A DNA stretch of 64,000 nt from Oryzias latipes (lineage: Eukaryota; Chordata; Actinopteri; Beloniformes; Adrianichthyidae): contig NC_019872.2 of NCBI RefSeq assembly GCF_002234675.1, forward strand, positions 8,448,950 through 8,512,949, read 5' to 3'. The notes under the pieces were generated by a model that saw only the letters and a program-made list of their open reading frames with translations, was not told the origin of the DNA and did no database searches. This document shows, piece by piece, positions 45,524-56,995 of the stretch (position 1 is its first letter; the number at the start of each line of letters is the position of its first letter). Made by a program: the position numbers and the translations under genes.

Positions 45524-48500
45524 TTATTTCTTCTCTGCCCTGGAACTATCAGGCATCTCTTCCTCTTTGCAGCCCAGCCAATATTTTGCAATGGATCGAG
45601 GGTAAGGAGGGTTGGCAAAATCCACACGCTTTGAACGAAGTCCCACTCTATAGTATTTATCTGCAAGCACAAATATGAAACATTAAACCAAAGAGTTCAA
45701 ATGCAATAATTAAGCAGCCTGGTGAAGTAAAGTTGATTTGATCCATTCATACCTTTTTTAAAGAAGTACACATTTTGAACAGGAATCTGTCTGTTGTCGG
45801 TTGTGGTGCTTTGATCAGTGAAGTCGCTTTCATCCATGCTAAAAGCAAAGTCATCGTCATTCCACAAATCTCCAAACCATCTGTGACTTAGTCTTCTCCG
45901 ATGTGGGCCCCGTCTTCTGCTGGATCCCCTCCTACGGCTGCTCCCCCTCCTTGGAGGAGATGCTGTTGGCTTGACACTGAGGTGAACTCGCCCTACCACG
46001 GCAGCATCTACAGGAGGTCGGATCCCATGCCAGTCTCCACTGATGAAGCGGGGATTAGTGCGCTGACTGTCAACTGTGAAAGAAAGTAACATCAGGTAAA
46101 AAAATAGAGATGAGAGGGACTGAAAATCGCAAATAACACAACAGCTAGGCCTTACACTTACAGGAACTTCCAAAAAGGCCTGTGAAGAGATCTTCTGCTG
46201 TCTGATCACAGAACAGGTCAGTGTATTGTGTGAAGAGCACAGATGGAGAAGCTTTGGTCATTTGCACGCACTCCTCATGCGATGGTTGGTGCTTGAACTC
46301 ATACTTATAATATTTATCCCCTGGAGAAAAAAACGTAATTAGTTAAGCATAAAAAATAACTTAAAATAATAATAATTAACTATTAAAAATGAATAAACAT
46401 TTATTTGTTGAGAGAATTTGAGTAATCTTTCTTATTTAATTAATATAATTGAGTTATATTGGTGGTTTTTCAGATTGAAGTAGCTGATAACATATTTCTG
46501 AATAACATTTTTTGTAGTCTCAAAAAAGGTCACAGGGTCAACAGACGTGAAGGCTTCAGATGTTACAGTGCTGTAAAAAGTTCACTCATCCCTTAATGAG
46601 TACCTTTGAAAAAGTAGGCCTTCTCCTTTCCACGGTGATTTGGTGCCGGCACGGTAAACGCGGCATCAATGTCATTAGGAATGTCTTGAAAGCCCTCAGA
46701 AATGTCTCGCGGGAAACCCTCATCCAAGACATTCCCATTGTATCTCCAATACCTGCTTCCCTGTAAGAGGAAAACACATGAAGGCAAAAGTGATGAGCTG
46801 GGAGGACTGAGTACCGTTGGCTCTATCGTCCTTGATAAAATGCAATGTTTTAAAAAAAAGTGAAAGATTAACAGGCTTCTGCCAATCATTTCTTTCTTAT
46901 AAATTCTTATTTAGCAACAAAAATAGAGCTTTATGGCTATATTTCCGCCATCAGTGTGTGAATGTGTGTGTGAATGTGTGTGTGCATGGGTGAATGGGAG
47001 TGTGACTGTAAAGCGGTTTGGGCCTTCGTAAGAAGGTAGAAAGCGCTACATAAGTATACGCCATTTACCATTTACCATATTTCAGTCGGCCCAGTGAGCA
47101 ATAAACCTACTCCCTCTTCAGAATTGTTTTTTTAACAACCATCCAATAAGCTTTAATTTACAAAGAGGAACCAGACAAGGCTGTCCACTATCTCCGTCTT
47201 TATTTGCACTATTTATTGAACCTCTAGCTGCTGCTATTAGGCAAAGTCGAGACATTGAAGGCATTCAAACCAAAAATTTAGAACACAAAATAAGTCTTTA
47301 TGCAGATGATGTTTTACTATTTACTCCTAATTCACAATCTTCCATCTGCCAAATCATCTCCCTAATTAATAGATTTCCCTCAGTCTCAGAATACTCCATA
47401 AACTGGTCTAAAAGCACAATTCTACCAATTAATTGCAATTATCTAAATCCGTCATCTATTAAAATACAAACAGGCAACATAAAGTACTTAGGTATAAATA
47501 TCTCCTCTAGGCTTTCTGATCTACTCAAGCTAAACCACACCCAACTACTTAAAACAACCGAGGCTGATCTCACTAGATGGAAAACTCTACCCATTTCTCT
47601 AATCGGGAGAGTTGCAGCCATAAAAATGATGATTCTCCCAAAAATTAACTACCTATTTTCAATGATTCCTTCCAAACCTCCAACTACTTGGTTCAAATCA
47701 TTAGACTCATTCATTTCCCAATACCTCTGGGAAGGTAAACCCCCACGGATTAGTTTAAAAACTATTAAAAAACCTAAAGATAGAGGAGGACTAGGCCTTC
47801 CAGACTTCCAGGACTACTACTCCGCGAACAGATTGTGTTATGTACAAAAATGGCTGAATCCTGGTGTGCTGGATGAATCCTGGCTAGACATTGAACAAAA
47901 TCTCTGTGATAACCTAGATATTTCTAATTTACCTTTCTTCAGTTCTAAAATTAAACAACACAAATGCTTCAGAAGTTTAAACATCATCCTTAACAGCCTG
48001 GTGGGATTTTCTTAAAAAAAACAACCTCACATTATTTCCATGTAAACTTACCCCCATTTGGAATAACCCTGACATTTTGATTAACAAAAACATGATTCAT
48101 TTTGCTTCATGGAAGAACAAAGGAATCCAGCAGTTCCAGCATATAATTCAGAATAGAAAATTTATGTCCCTCTCAACGTTATCCTCAACCTATGGAATTA
48201 ATATAAACAAATTTCTAGAATATCAGCAGCTTAAATCAGCTATAAGCACTAAATACTGCCTGACCCAAATAGACCTAGACCCTCCCCTTACAGTAAAGGC
48301 CTGTTCACACCGGGACGAATTTCGCCGGCGATTTTCGCCGACGTTTAACGCCTCGTGACTAAACAAAGGGCACCAACGAGAGTGTGCACACCGACGCGAA
48401 AAAACGCCACGCGTTAAAGCGTCAAAAAAAAAAAACACCTCGGGTTCGTTTTTTTTTTCGACGCGTCGCGTCGAAATCTACTCGACCAATGAGAATGGCG

Positions 48501-50106
48501 CTTTTGCACACGTGTCTGGAGCTTCTGAAGTTACAGTAAAACACAACTTGGGGGCGCTCAAACACAAAACTGCCTTGCTGAGCACACATACCAGCGAAGA
48601 AGATAGACGCCAAGTAGCGTCTACACAGCCGCGAAGCAATAATGACGGACATTCTAAAATATCCCCGAACCAAGCACCAGTTGGAGCTACTGGTGCTTGA
48701 AATATTCATGTTTTCTTTGTTTGATTCTGACAACCGTGTAAATACTTGCTCTCTTCTTCTGAGTGAAAAGCGACTTTAAGAAGCGTAAAGTTGCGCAGCG
48801 CCACCTTGTGTACAGGAGTATTTCTGTTTTACATTAAGCGCCATCTAATGTCAGGGAATGAAATTGCATGTTCACTCCACTCATCGTCAGCGAAAATCGC
48901 CTGGGTGTGAACACAAAAAACGTGGCGAAAAACGCTGGCGAATAACGCCTGGCGAATATTCGTCCCGGTGTGTACGGGACACACCGGGACGAATATTCGT
49001 ACCCTATAACCCTAACACATTTCATGGACCTTAAAAATCCCAAACTCACCTCCAAAATTTATAAGATGTTATCAGACATAGATGAAACCATTTACTTACC
49101 CATGACAAAATGGGAGTCTGAGCTATCATTGAATTTTAGTGATCAATTTTGGCTACAGATCTGTTTGAATGCCTCTAATATGACCAAAAGCCCTAATCTG
49201 CAACTTATTCAATACAAGATTCTCCACAGAACTCACTACACCGGACAGAGGTTATTTAAAATGGGTCTCAATCAGTCTGCTATATGCACACAGTGCATAG
49301 GTAACAACATAGACGACTATTTGCATGCCCTGTGCACCTGTCCAATCATTCTGGCGTAAGGTTTGTGAGGATTTATCAATCTGGTTTAATCATAAGATTC
49401 CTGCTCGCCCCAAATTCTGCTTATTAGGTGACCTGAATAACATCAACATGGAATCTAACAAGGCTTATATGGTTCTCACCGCTGTATGTATCGCAAAGAA
49501 AACTATCCTCCTAAACTGGAAATCTAAAAATAATCTTAGCATCAACCACTACAGAAACCTCATGTCAGAGCATATTAGTTCAGAGATAATGTCCTCCACA
49601 AAAAACATGTCGGCTTCAGACTCTCCCTGGCTCCAGCTGGTTAGTCACATCACCTAGTGGGGGTGGGATGGTGATAGGTTGAGCCGGGTCCTGGCTGGTT
49701 GGGTGGGCCGGGGTGGGTTTGGGGGGGTGGGCTCTGCCGTGCCTGTCGTTCTCCCGGCTTGGGGCTCTGGTTGCCTGGGTGGGGTGGTGGTGGGGGCGCA
49801 CGCTCTGCCGGCAACTTGGCAGGGGTTCCTGGGCGGGTGCCTTCAGGGCGCAGGGTAGGCAGTGCGGCTGACCGGGAACGGCGGCCGGGTGCCGTGCTGG
49901 GTGGCTGGTCGCCGTGGCGGGGGCTGGGGGGGGCTTAACAGTCACAAAATTCAGCCTAACACACAATGTTCATATGAATTTAGCCAATTTTCATGCCCAC
50001 AAAAGGTGTTGAGGTCAGAGGGTGTTTCCTTGCATTGTAGTGTGCTCTGGGGCTCTGGGGCCTGGGGTCGTCTGCCCGTGGCCGGTGTTTCGCCCGTGGC
50101 CGGTAG

Positions 50107-50156
<50 letters not shown>

Positions 50157-53100
50157 TTATTATTATTATTACTATTATTATTATTATTTTATTATTTATT
50201 TATTTTGGGGGGGGCCTGGGGGGGCAGTGTGCTAGTCCTTAGGGGGGCCAGGGTATGAATGGTGGGGCTGGACCCCCTGCCCCCCCGTTCTGGCACCGGG
50301 ACCCTTCCTTGCTGGCTGTGTCTCGGCGCCGCGAGGCTCTGGCCTCCAACTGCGGCTGGCTTGCCGTTTCTGGCTGCCCGGCCGCTCTGGGAGGGGGGGC
50401 GCCTACCGCGGCCGGCTGGGGGGCCGGTCGCTCGGGGGAGCCTTCTCCCCCGGTTGTGCCCATCCGCCCGCTCCTCCCCGCTCTCACCCAAACAAATATT
50501 GCACACAGGCACATAGGGCCCCGGGATCTGGATGGGAGGGGTATGCTGGCGGGGCTCACTGGGGATGCCCCTCTCTGGGTTCTCGTTGGCACCCGCCCTC
50601 CTCCCCGCTTTTTACTTGCATATTAGACACTCTGATTCATCTAGGGCCTTGTGGCGAGGGTCTGGTGGAGGGGGGCACGGTGAAACATCCGTGCTCACCT
50701 TTCGCTGGCCCCCCCCACAATTTTAACTTCCTCTGTAGACACACACACTGCATGCTAGCAGCACACACACAGCAAATACACACCACTCACAGAGGGACTC
50801 CGGAGTGGGGGGCTTTGCGGCTTGGCAGCGGTGGAGCCCCCCACACTGGTGACCTCCTATTTTACCTGCAGCACACACACAGCACTCCCACACCTCCATA
50901 CATGGGTGGGGTCGGGGGGGGGCGGCCGGTCTTCACCCGCCTGGTCCTCTCAGGGCGGCCGGGCTTATGGGTATCCTGTCGGCTGCGGGAAGGGTTGGGC
51001 ATGCGGCGCTGGGGGTCGGCCGGCTGGGGGGGGGGGGTTACTGCGTGGCGGCGGGGGTAGGGAGGGTAACCAGATGATTGTGAGTATGTGTGTGTGAGTG
51101 CATGGGTAGGACCGACCTGGGGGCTGGCTTGCTGGGACCCTCTGGGGCTTTCCCTCCCCATCACAGAGAGGGGAGGGCACTGAGAGGGTTGGGGAGGGGG
51201 CTCAGATATTATGGCGGGGGGGGGGGGGGGGTTGTAGTGCGTAGGGTTTTAGGGGGGTGGCTGTGGCTGTGGGTGCGTGGCGATCCCTGGGTTGCTAAGG
51301 TCGCGTGCCTGGGCTGGCTAGCGGGGACGGGGCGCCGGTCGGGTGGTGGCTGGCTCATGGGTTCCGGGGGCCCTGGCTTCGTCCCTGGCTTTTGTCTCGG
51401 TGTCCGGCGCCCGGTGGCCCCCATGGCTGCCGCCTGGTACGGCTAAGCGCTCCTGTCTTGTGGCCTGGGGGCCGGACACTGGGTTCGCTTGTGCCTCTGG
51501 GCATTGGGGGGGCCCCTGTAGGGGGGCCTCTCTGTGCCTGGCTGGTGGGGTGGGCGGTCCCTTCCTCCTCCCCTCCCAGGCTGCCTGGGTCCGGATGCTG
51601 GGGGGGCTTCTGGCCTGGGGGGCTCTCCTCCCCTTTCCTGGTCTGGGTGGTCTGGCTGGGTAGGTTCTGGCTCCCTTTATGAACACACGGTTCACGTCGG
51701 CAGCATGCATGTATCTCCACCCCCACGTGCACGTGCACACTGCCACACTCCCTGTCTGCTTCATCCCTCCTCCTTACCTACAGTGTATTGATGGACAGAT
51801 TTCTTTTTCGCTCATCTTAGTGTCAGATTTTCACCTTTGATGTAACATTCGTCTTTCCAGCAGATCTGGTATAATTGTTACAGCTTAAATTAATAACTTA
51901 GTCAAATCAGTGCTTGTATCCCCCACCTTTTCACCTTTCTTCCTTTTACTCTTTTCCACCCTCCCCTCACATTCTTCCCCTCTCCCTCCCCACACACACT
52001 AAATGTAACAAATAAATAAAAAATAATACGACAAAAAGGGGTTTATACAAATCTACACTCTAGTTTTTTGAAGCTATATAACCTCTTTTTGTGATAGTAA
52101 AACCTGTCCAACACAAAAAGCCTTCAGCTCTAATCTGTTTGCTCAGCTGTTGGACAGAACAAGTTAAAAGAAGTAAAAAAAAAAAAAAAAAAAAAAAAAC
52201 AACCATCCAATAATTAAAAAGCCAGAATCTACAACAATTATTTTGCTCACCTTGAAGATGTAGGATTTTCCTTGGCAGTTGATGCGTGTGAACGCAGCAC
52301 TGATGGGCCCAGAGATTCCCCATGCATCTTGGATAAGTTTGGGATAACCAGGAAGTATGGAATCATCATCCAACTCAAAAAAGTAATCACCTGTAAAATA
52401 ATTTGGGCTACAATTTAGTTTTTTAAAAGTTAATTTTAACAGGAAAAGATGAGAAAAGAAACAGTTTCAACATGAAAGAGTATCGTTTTTCTTTGGAAAG
52501 AACTGAAATGTCACAATTATCTTGAAGCCTAAATGTATTTCAGTAAATAAAAGTATGCAGAAACCCATCACCTCGAAATGCGTAGATGGAGCCGTTCTTC
52601 AACTGCAGAAAAGCATCAAAGGGCCGTCCGCTGCAAGGTGCTGCATCAGGGTCAGTGTGAGCTGTGGGGCCAAATGTGCTGGTGGGTTGAGGAGCTGAGG
52701 AGGACTGCACTGTTGGAGCTGCAGAGCTTACGTTCGGCGTTACGATAGCGGTTGTGTTTTCTACACTTCCAAAGACATCTCCTCTAGTAACTAAATGTAC
52801 AAAACAAGAGATATAATGTAAAAACATTAAAAGTGACGCCAAAGTAAATGGAAAAATGTTCTAGAGTAACCAAAACCAAACGTGAATATCACTTGACATA
52901 TATATATATGTTTTTTTTCCATAGTTAGCTGTTCATCTCTTTAGGGGCCATTGGGTTTTCGTGGAATTTGGTTGCAAAATCAAATCACAAATGTGGTTAA
53001 ATAGTGGTATTCCAGAACTGGACTTACCTTTTTTGGCGCAGATATTGGAAAAATCCCCACAACAACTTGAGTAATACACACACATTGAGTCACACTGACA

Positions 53101-53484
53101 TTTCCTCTCCGGGTCAAAAGAGCCACAGAGACCAACGCAGGACTCTGTAAACACAGTCGCTTCAGTTCAGATACAGGTAAAAATGCAAAAGTCTAAATTT
53201 TAAATTGAAACTTTGACAGCCACATATTGTACAGTAACATTATCTTTAAGTCTTCAGTTTCTGAAATGCATCATTTCACAAATTATCTGTTTGCTTCTTT
53301 AGACAAGAAGCTTAGTAGCAAAATCCCTTTCCTGCAATGCTCCAAAGTTGAAAACAAATCATATTTTAAAGTGTGTTGTTGCAAAAGTGCTATAAAGAAG
53401 CTCAAAGCTATCAGGCTTACCCTCTGCTGCAGAAGTGCTCTCCACCACAAGGAGAAGGCTCAGCAGAGCCAAGGCTGGCTTCAT
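45524..53484 (-). CDS. vtn: vtn, vitronectin (complete, 8 exons)
   Basis: Exons (minus): 53421..53484, 53028..53144, 52572..52790, 52251..52390, 46604..46760, 46162..46320, 45753..46073, 45524..45660; 1314 bases, 437 residues (human 478). Secreted plasma and matrix adhesion protein that binds integrins, PAI-1 and heparin. A signal peptide ([17 protein letters not shown]) is followed by a somatomedin-B domain with all eight cysteines (about 24, 28, 37, 39, 43, 49, 50, 57), then the integrin motif VTRGDVF with RGD at 63-65. A Ser/Thr/Pro-rich linker leads to hemopexin-type repeats ([50 protein letters not shown]). An Arg-rich basic stretch ([20 protein letters not shown]) fits the heparin-binding site. 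The end [14 protein letters not shown] matches the human C-terminus. Intron 4, about 5.5 kb, was enlarged by an antisense L1. Convergent with sebox. Confidence 0.97.
46935..47080 (+). repeat. SINE/LINE-tail-like repeat
   Basis: The motif series gtgtgtgaatgtgtgtgtg, gggtgaatgggagtgtgact, gtaaagcggtttgggcc, aaagcgctacataagta and gccatttaccatttacc is a widespread fish repeat 3' end as I recall it. It sits just left of the L1 insertion in vtn intron 4. Confidence 0.6.
48294..48999. mobile_element. MITE nested in the L1 (PIF/Harbinger-like)
   Basis: The left end is aaggcctgttcacaccggga followed by cgaatttcgcc; the right side contains ggcgaatattcgtcccggtg, its inverted partner. The L1 protein breaks at DLDPPLTVK and resumes near ACCCTATAACCC, fixing the insertion. 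GTA or TA borders it on both sides, compatible with a 3-base Harbinger target. Inside are CG-rich gcg/cgc words and a small ATGACGGAC frame. The right terminus is abnormal: a perfect 21-base inverted repeat replaces the expected end. Confidence 0.75.
48953..48999. repeat. Perfect 21-base fold-back
   Basis: Arms 48953..48973 (cgaatattcgtcccggtgtgt) and 48979..48999 are exact reverse complements around acggg. The arms are a duplicated, inverted copy of the MITE terminal repeat. Confidence 0.95.
49658..51680 (+). repeat. G-rich L1 3' region with many G-runs
   Basis: About 2 kb in which the plus strand is dominated by runs of three or more G, including long runs near 51015..51040 and 51214..51231. 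Long apparent reading frames on both strands (Gly/Trp/Arg- or Pro-rich) come from the biased composition and are not genes. The block belongs to the L1 3' UTR because it is inside the same target duplication. Confidence 0.85.
50108..50204. repeat. (ATT)n microsatellite within the L1 3' region
   Basis: About 30 repeats of TAT/ATT with a few interruptions, bounded by G-rich sequence. Confidence 0.95.
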
Positions 53485-54149
53485 GTCACAGAAAATGTCA
53501 AACTTCAAAGTAAACAAAAGTCCTCAAAGCTTTAAGAGTTAGTCAAATTGCAGCTAAGTAAAATTTCGGATGAGTTCGAGTTCACTACCCCACTGTGGGG
53601 TATTTCACTTGGTGCAAGTGATCAATACATGTGGCTGCAGAGCCACACACGCCTTCTCTCCTGATTGGTCAAAGCACAAATGTGACAATCATTGAGTGGC
53701 AGTGGTCGATCGGTGACCAGTCTGTCCCTGTTTTTGTAGGACAGCACTAAATGAATGGGACAAATAGTCCATTACTTTCCTTCAGTTTTACAGGCTATTG
53801 TTGTGCTTTAAACCTCAACTTTTTCCTGTTTGCTGTTGATACTCCTGGTCTGAAATGTTACTTTTACCTGTACAATTGGAACTTTTGGAATCTGTTTTAT
53901 AACAAGCACTGAGCTTCTGTTGTCCACTGTTGTATCAACCACAAGTCAATGTCCAAGGTCGGCGTCTGAAATTCCTATTTGGGTGAGAGAGAATACGCTG
54001 GCTCCTCCTTCATTAATCCAAAGTTTCCGCTGGTCAACAGGTTCTTGTGTAATAAAGGTTCTGTGCTGACATTTGTCTTAAATGAAAAATCTCCAAATAA
54101 ATACAGGGTCTGCTTGCCTATTACATTCATGTTAAAAAAACAGGCTAGT
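53485..54149. other. vtn promoter side
   Basis: Proximal upstream sequence of vtn (minus strand). It holds a perfect 17-base palindrome at 53586..53602 about 100 bases before the start codon. No exon was recognised. Confidence 0.45.
53586..53602. promoter_or_regulatory. 17-base palindrome upstream of vtn
   Basis: TACCCCAC-T-GTGGGGTA has perfect 8-base arms around one base. Its place 102 bases from the vtn ATG, close to a probable start site, makes it a candidate factor-binding site; the factor is unknown. Confidence 0.35.
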
Positions 54150-56345
54150 TAATAATAATGATGAATAACAACACATTTTATTTATATAGCCCTCTAAAAG
54201 GTGCACAAAGACGCTTTACAACACATGAGTAAAAAACAGTCAATAAAAACAAGAGCTAATACAATAAAAATATAAACATAAAATGGCAGATTAAAGATGA
54301 AAAGGAATTTTAAAAAGATGAATTTTAAGTGATTTTTTTAAACATTGGGAGGTCAGTGCAGTCTCTGAGATGTTTAGTGTTCCAGAGGGTCGGGGCAGCA
54401 GTGGAGAAGGCTCTGTCTCCCCAGGTTCGATGCTTGGTCCGACAGGGGAGGGACAAAAGGTTAGCATCGGAGAAGCACAGAGAGCGGGATGGAGTGTGAC
54501 GCTGGAGCCAATTGGTAAGGTAGGGCGGGGCCAGGTTATGAAGGGCTTTGAAAGTGATGAGGAGAACTTTGAATTTGATACGCTGAGGGATGGGGAGACA
54601 CTGGAGGTTCTGGAGGACGGGGGTGGTGTGTTCACGAGAGCGGGTGTGTGTGAGCAGACTGGCAGCAGAGCTCTGAATGTATTGCAGCTAACTGGGAGGT
54701 AATAAAGGCATGAATGAGGGTGGGTTTCAGCAGAAGAGAAAAAGAGGGATGAGTGGAGACGGCCAATGTTTTTCAGGTGGAAACAAGCAGACCGGGTTAT
54801 TTGGTTGACATGTTCAAATGAGAGATTGGTGTCCAAGAAAATCCCAAGGCTACGGATGACTGGTGACGAGGAAAGTGTGGTGTTATTGAAGTTTAACTGA
54901 AAACTTGTGAAAATTTAGACCATGCTGGTGGATGATGTTGCCGAGAGGAATGAGGTAGAGGATGAACAGGAGTGAACCAAGCACCGAACCTTGGGGAACA
55001 CCTTGCTACAGAGGAGATGTGGAGGAAGAGCAGTTGTTTCCCTTGATAAACTGTTGACTGTTGGTGAGGTAGGACTGAAGCCAGGACAGAGCAGAGCCGG
55101 TGATGTATATAGGAGAGCAGGATGGAGTGACTGATGGTGTCAAATGCTGCAGTGAGGTCCAGGAGAATGAGGATGGAGAGCTGTCCAGAGTCACAGGAGA
55201 GGAGGATGTCATTGGAGACTTTGAGCAGAGCTGTTTCAGTGCTGTGTTGTAGGAGGCAACCACTCGTTCCAGTATTTTGGACAAAAATGACAGGTTGGAG
55301 AATGGGGCGGAAATTTGCAATATTGTCAGAGTCAAGACCAGGTTTGTTCAGGATGGGGGTTATAGCTGCCAGCTTGAGAGACTGGGGCACGGTACCAGAG
55401 GACAGTGAAGAGTTAATTATTGTTGTGATGAGTGGAGAGATGATGAGACAGCAACCTTTAACGAGGGTGGAAGGAATGGGGTCCAGAGTGCAGGTGGAGG
55501 CTTTGATACCTATCAGCTGCTTGCTGAGTTCTACAGAGGAGACTGAATTTAGAATTTAGAGAACTGTGAAGTGGGGGAAGGGGCCAAGGTTTCAGGAGGG
55601 GGTCTATAGTGGGAGTGAGGGAGATGAATATTGTGTCGATTTTGGATTGAAATTGGGACAGGAGGAGTTGCACTTGGCACGGTGAAAGATGAAGAAGAGT
55701 TATCATTAGGCTTTCGGATTTTGTTTATGGTACAAATTTTTTTTAAGGATTATTGGAGCTAGTATGAATGATGTTGGAAAAATAGTATGACCATAGTAGA
55801 GCCAGGTAGTAGTGAACTTCTCCACAGACAACATAAAATCCCGACAGTCTGTGGAGAAGTTGTCTAGATGAAGAGCAGTGAGACAGCGGGATAAATCCCC
55901 AGCATAGGAGGCATAGCATCCATAATGTCCAAGACGGTCAGGGGACAGATTGCTAAGGGAGTCGCACCAGCGGAGCCGCTAAAGCTAACTCACTAAAGTT
56001 AGGAGCTGGTTAACCAGCTAGGCACAGAGATATTGCCCTGGGCTGTGTACACTGGAATGGATTCATCCCAGAAAACACAATTCATACAGGTTGAGGCGTG
56101 CAGATGGTAACAGTGAGGGAGTGTCCCGATCCAAGCAGAAACAGCAGGAGGACGCTAAAAGGTGAGACGAGCTGAGATCAGAAGCTAATAGATGTTGCAA
56201 GTTTTGACAAATAGTTAAACAAAACTATAAAACCAGTGTCTTAATTTTTGAAAAAGTCGGCTTCCAAAGATAGTAAAAAGCCTAGATCCAGCAAAACAGT
56301 TAAATCCAGATTCAGAGCGGCAGCCAGTGTGCGCCAGAATCCGCC
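54150..56345 (-). mobile_element. L2-type LINE with internal deletion
   Basis: Read on the minus strand from the right: a 5' region starting near atggcggattctggcgcac, then [47 protein letters not shown] and [14 protein letters not shown] (reverse transcriptase), then DTNLSFEHVNQITRSACFHL and the C-terminus SQCLKKSLKIHLFKIPFHL. The 3' end is the tatataaataaaatgtgtt-type tail near 54170 with an att-rich run. The endonuclease region expected between the 5' part and the RT is missing, and the RT frame is interrupted many times, so the copy is dead. Confidence 0.85.
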
Positions 56346-56697
56346 ATTTTCTGGCAACAACGCAAAAAAGGTTGGACCACAGAGAAATCTAATCTACCTG
56401 GATGTTTGATGGATATTTTCCCCAACCTTCCATTTAACTAAAGCAATAAGCTGCAGTTGTTATAGACATAATTTTAGGTTTACTCTTTCATCAGAAAATG
56501 TTTGTCCAGATGGAGTTACATGGACTTATTAGAATCTGTTCTAATGTGCGGATATTTCTGCTTTGTTTTCATTTGTTTTGTTCCAGTATTTGTTGCATCC
56601 ATGTCTTAAAGCAGTCAATGACACATGCGCAAATCTGTTTTGATTGTCATTTGAGGCAAAATGTTAGCCTGACTGCTGGATTTTCTGCTCCTGATAA

Positions 56698-56995
56698 ACG
56701 GCACTGCAGTCAAACCAGCTGTCATTCGGATCTGCTGGATTTTTAGTGCACTCGTAGTCTCAGCTTTACGGGAACTGAGCGAACACGACTGAAATCCAGT
56801 TCCGGTTTTCAAAATAAGTTTAAAACACAAAAAGTCATACAAAGGATTAATAGACAAAAATCAATACTGTTATGTTAATCAATTATAAAATGATTATTAA
56901 AAAAGGTTGAGATAAGATTGGGTGTGTATAATCCTACTCCCGACCATAACCGCAGATCCGAATGACGGCTGCCTTGACCGCAGTTAAACTGCAGC
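56698..56995. repeat. Inverted duplicate pair around a 200-base loop
   Basis: The left arm (gcactgcagtcaaaccagct then gtcattcggatctgctgg) and the right arm (ccgcagatccgaatgacggc then tgccttgaccgcagt) are imperfect reverse complements sharing gtcattcggatctgc. This could be a MITE with long inverted ends or a chance inverted duplication. Confidence 0.55.

Larger units (their letters stand above)
47150..52197 (+). mobile_element. 5'-truncated L1-clade LINE in vtn intron 4
   Basis: A perfect 16-base target duplication (aacaaccatccaataa) lies at 47134..47149 and 52198..52213, and a 23-24 base poly(A) ends the copy. From 47161 the frame reads [20 protein letters not shown], then [10 protein letters not shown] (the RT active site, about 47296..47325) and on to a stop near 48014. 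After a nested insertion the same protein resumes ([20 protein letters not shown]) and ends [13 protein letters not shown] before TAG at 49655. ORF1, the endonuclease and early RT are absent. A G-rich 3' region of about 2 kb follows. A few stops or frame breaks interrupt the coding part, yet the target duplication is exact, so it is fairly young. It is antisense to vtn. Confidence 0.92.

Noticed and set aside
45901-46089. Plus-strand frame rich in Pro/Arg
   Set aside because: Antisense shadow of the vtn exon that encodes the basic heparin-binding stretch.
49699-51791. Many long Gly/Trp- or Pro/Arg-rich reading frames on both strands
   Set aside because: They result from the stop-poor G-rich L1 3' region, lack domains and overlap each other in several frames.
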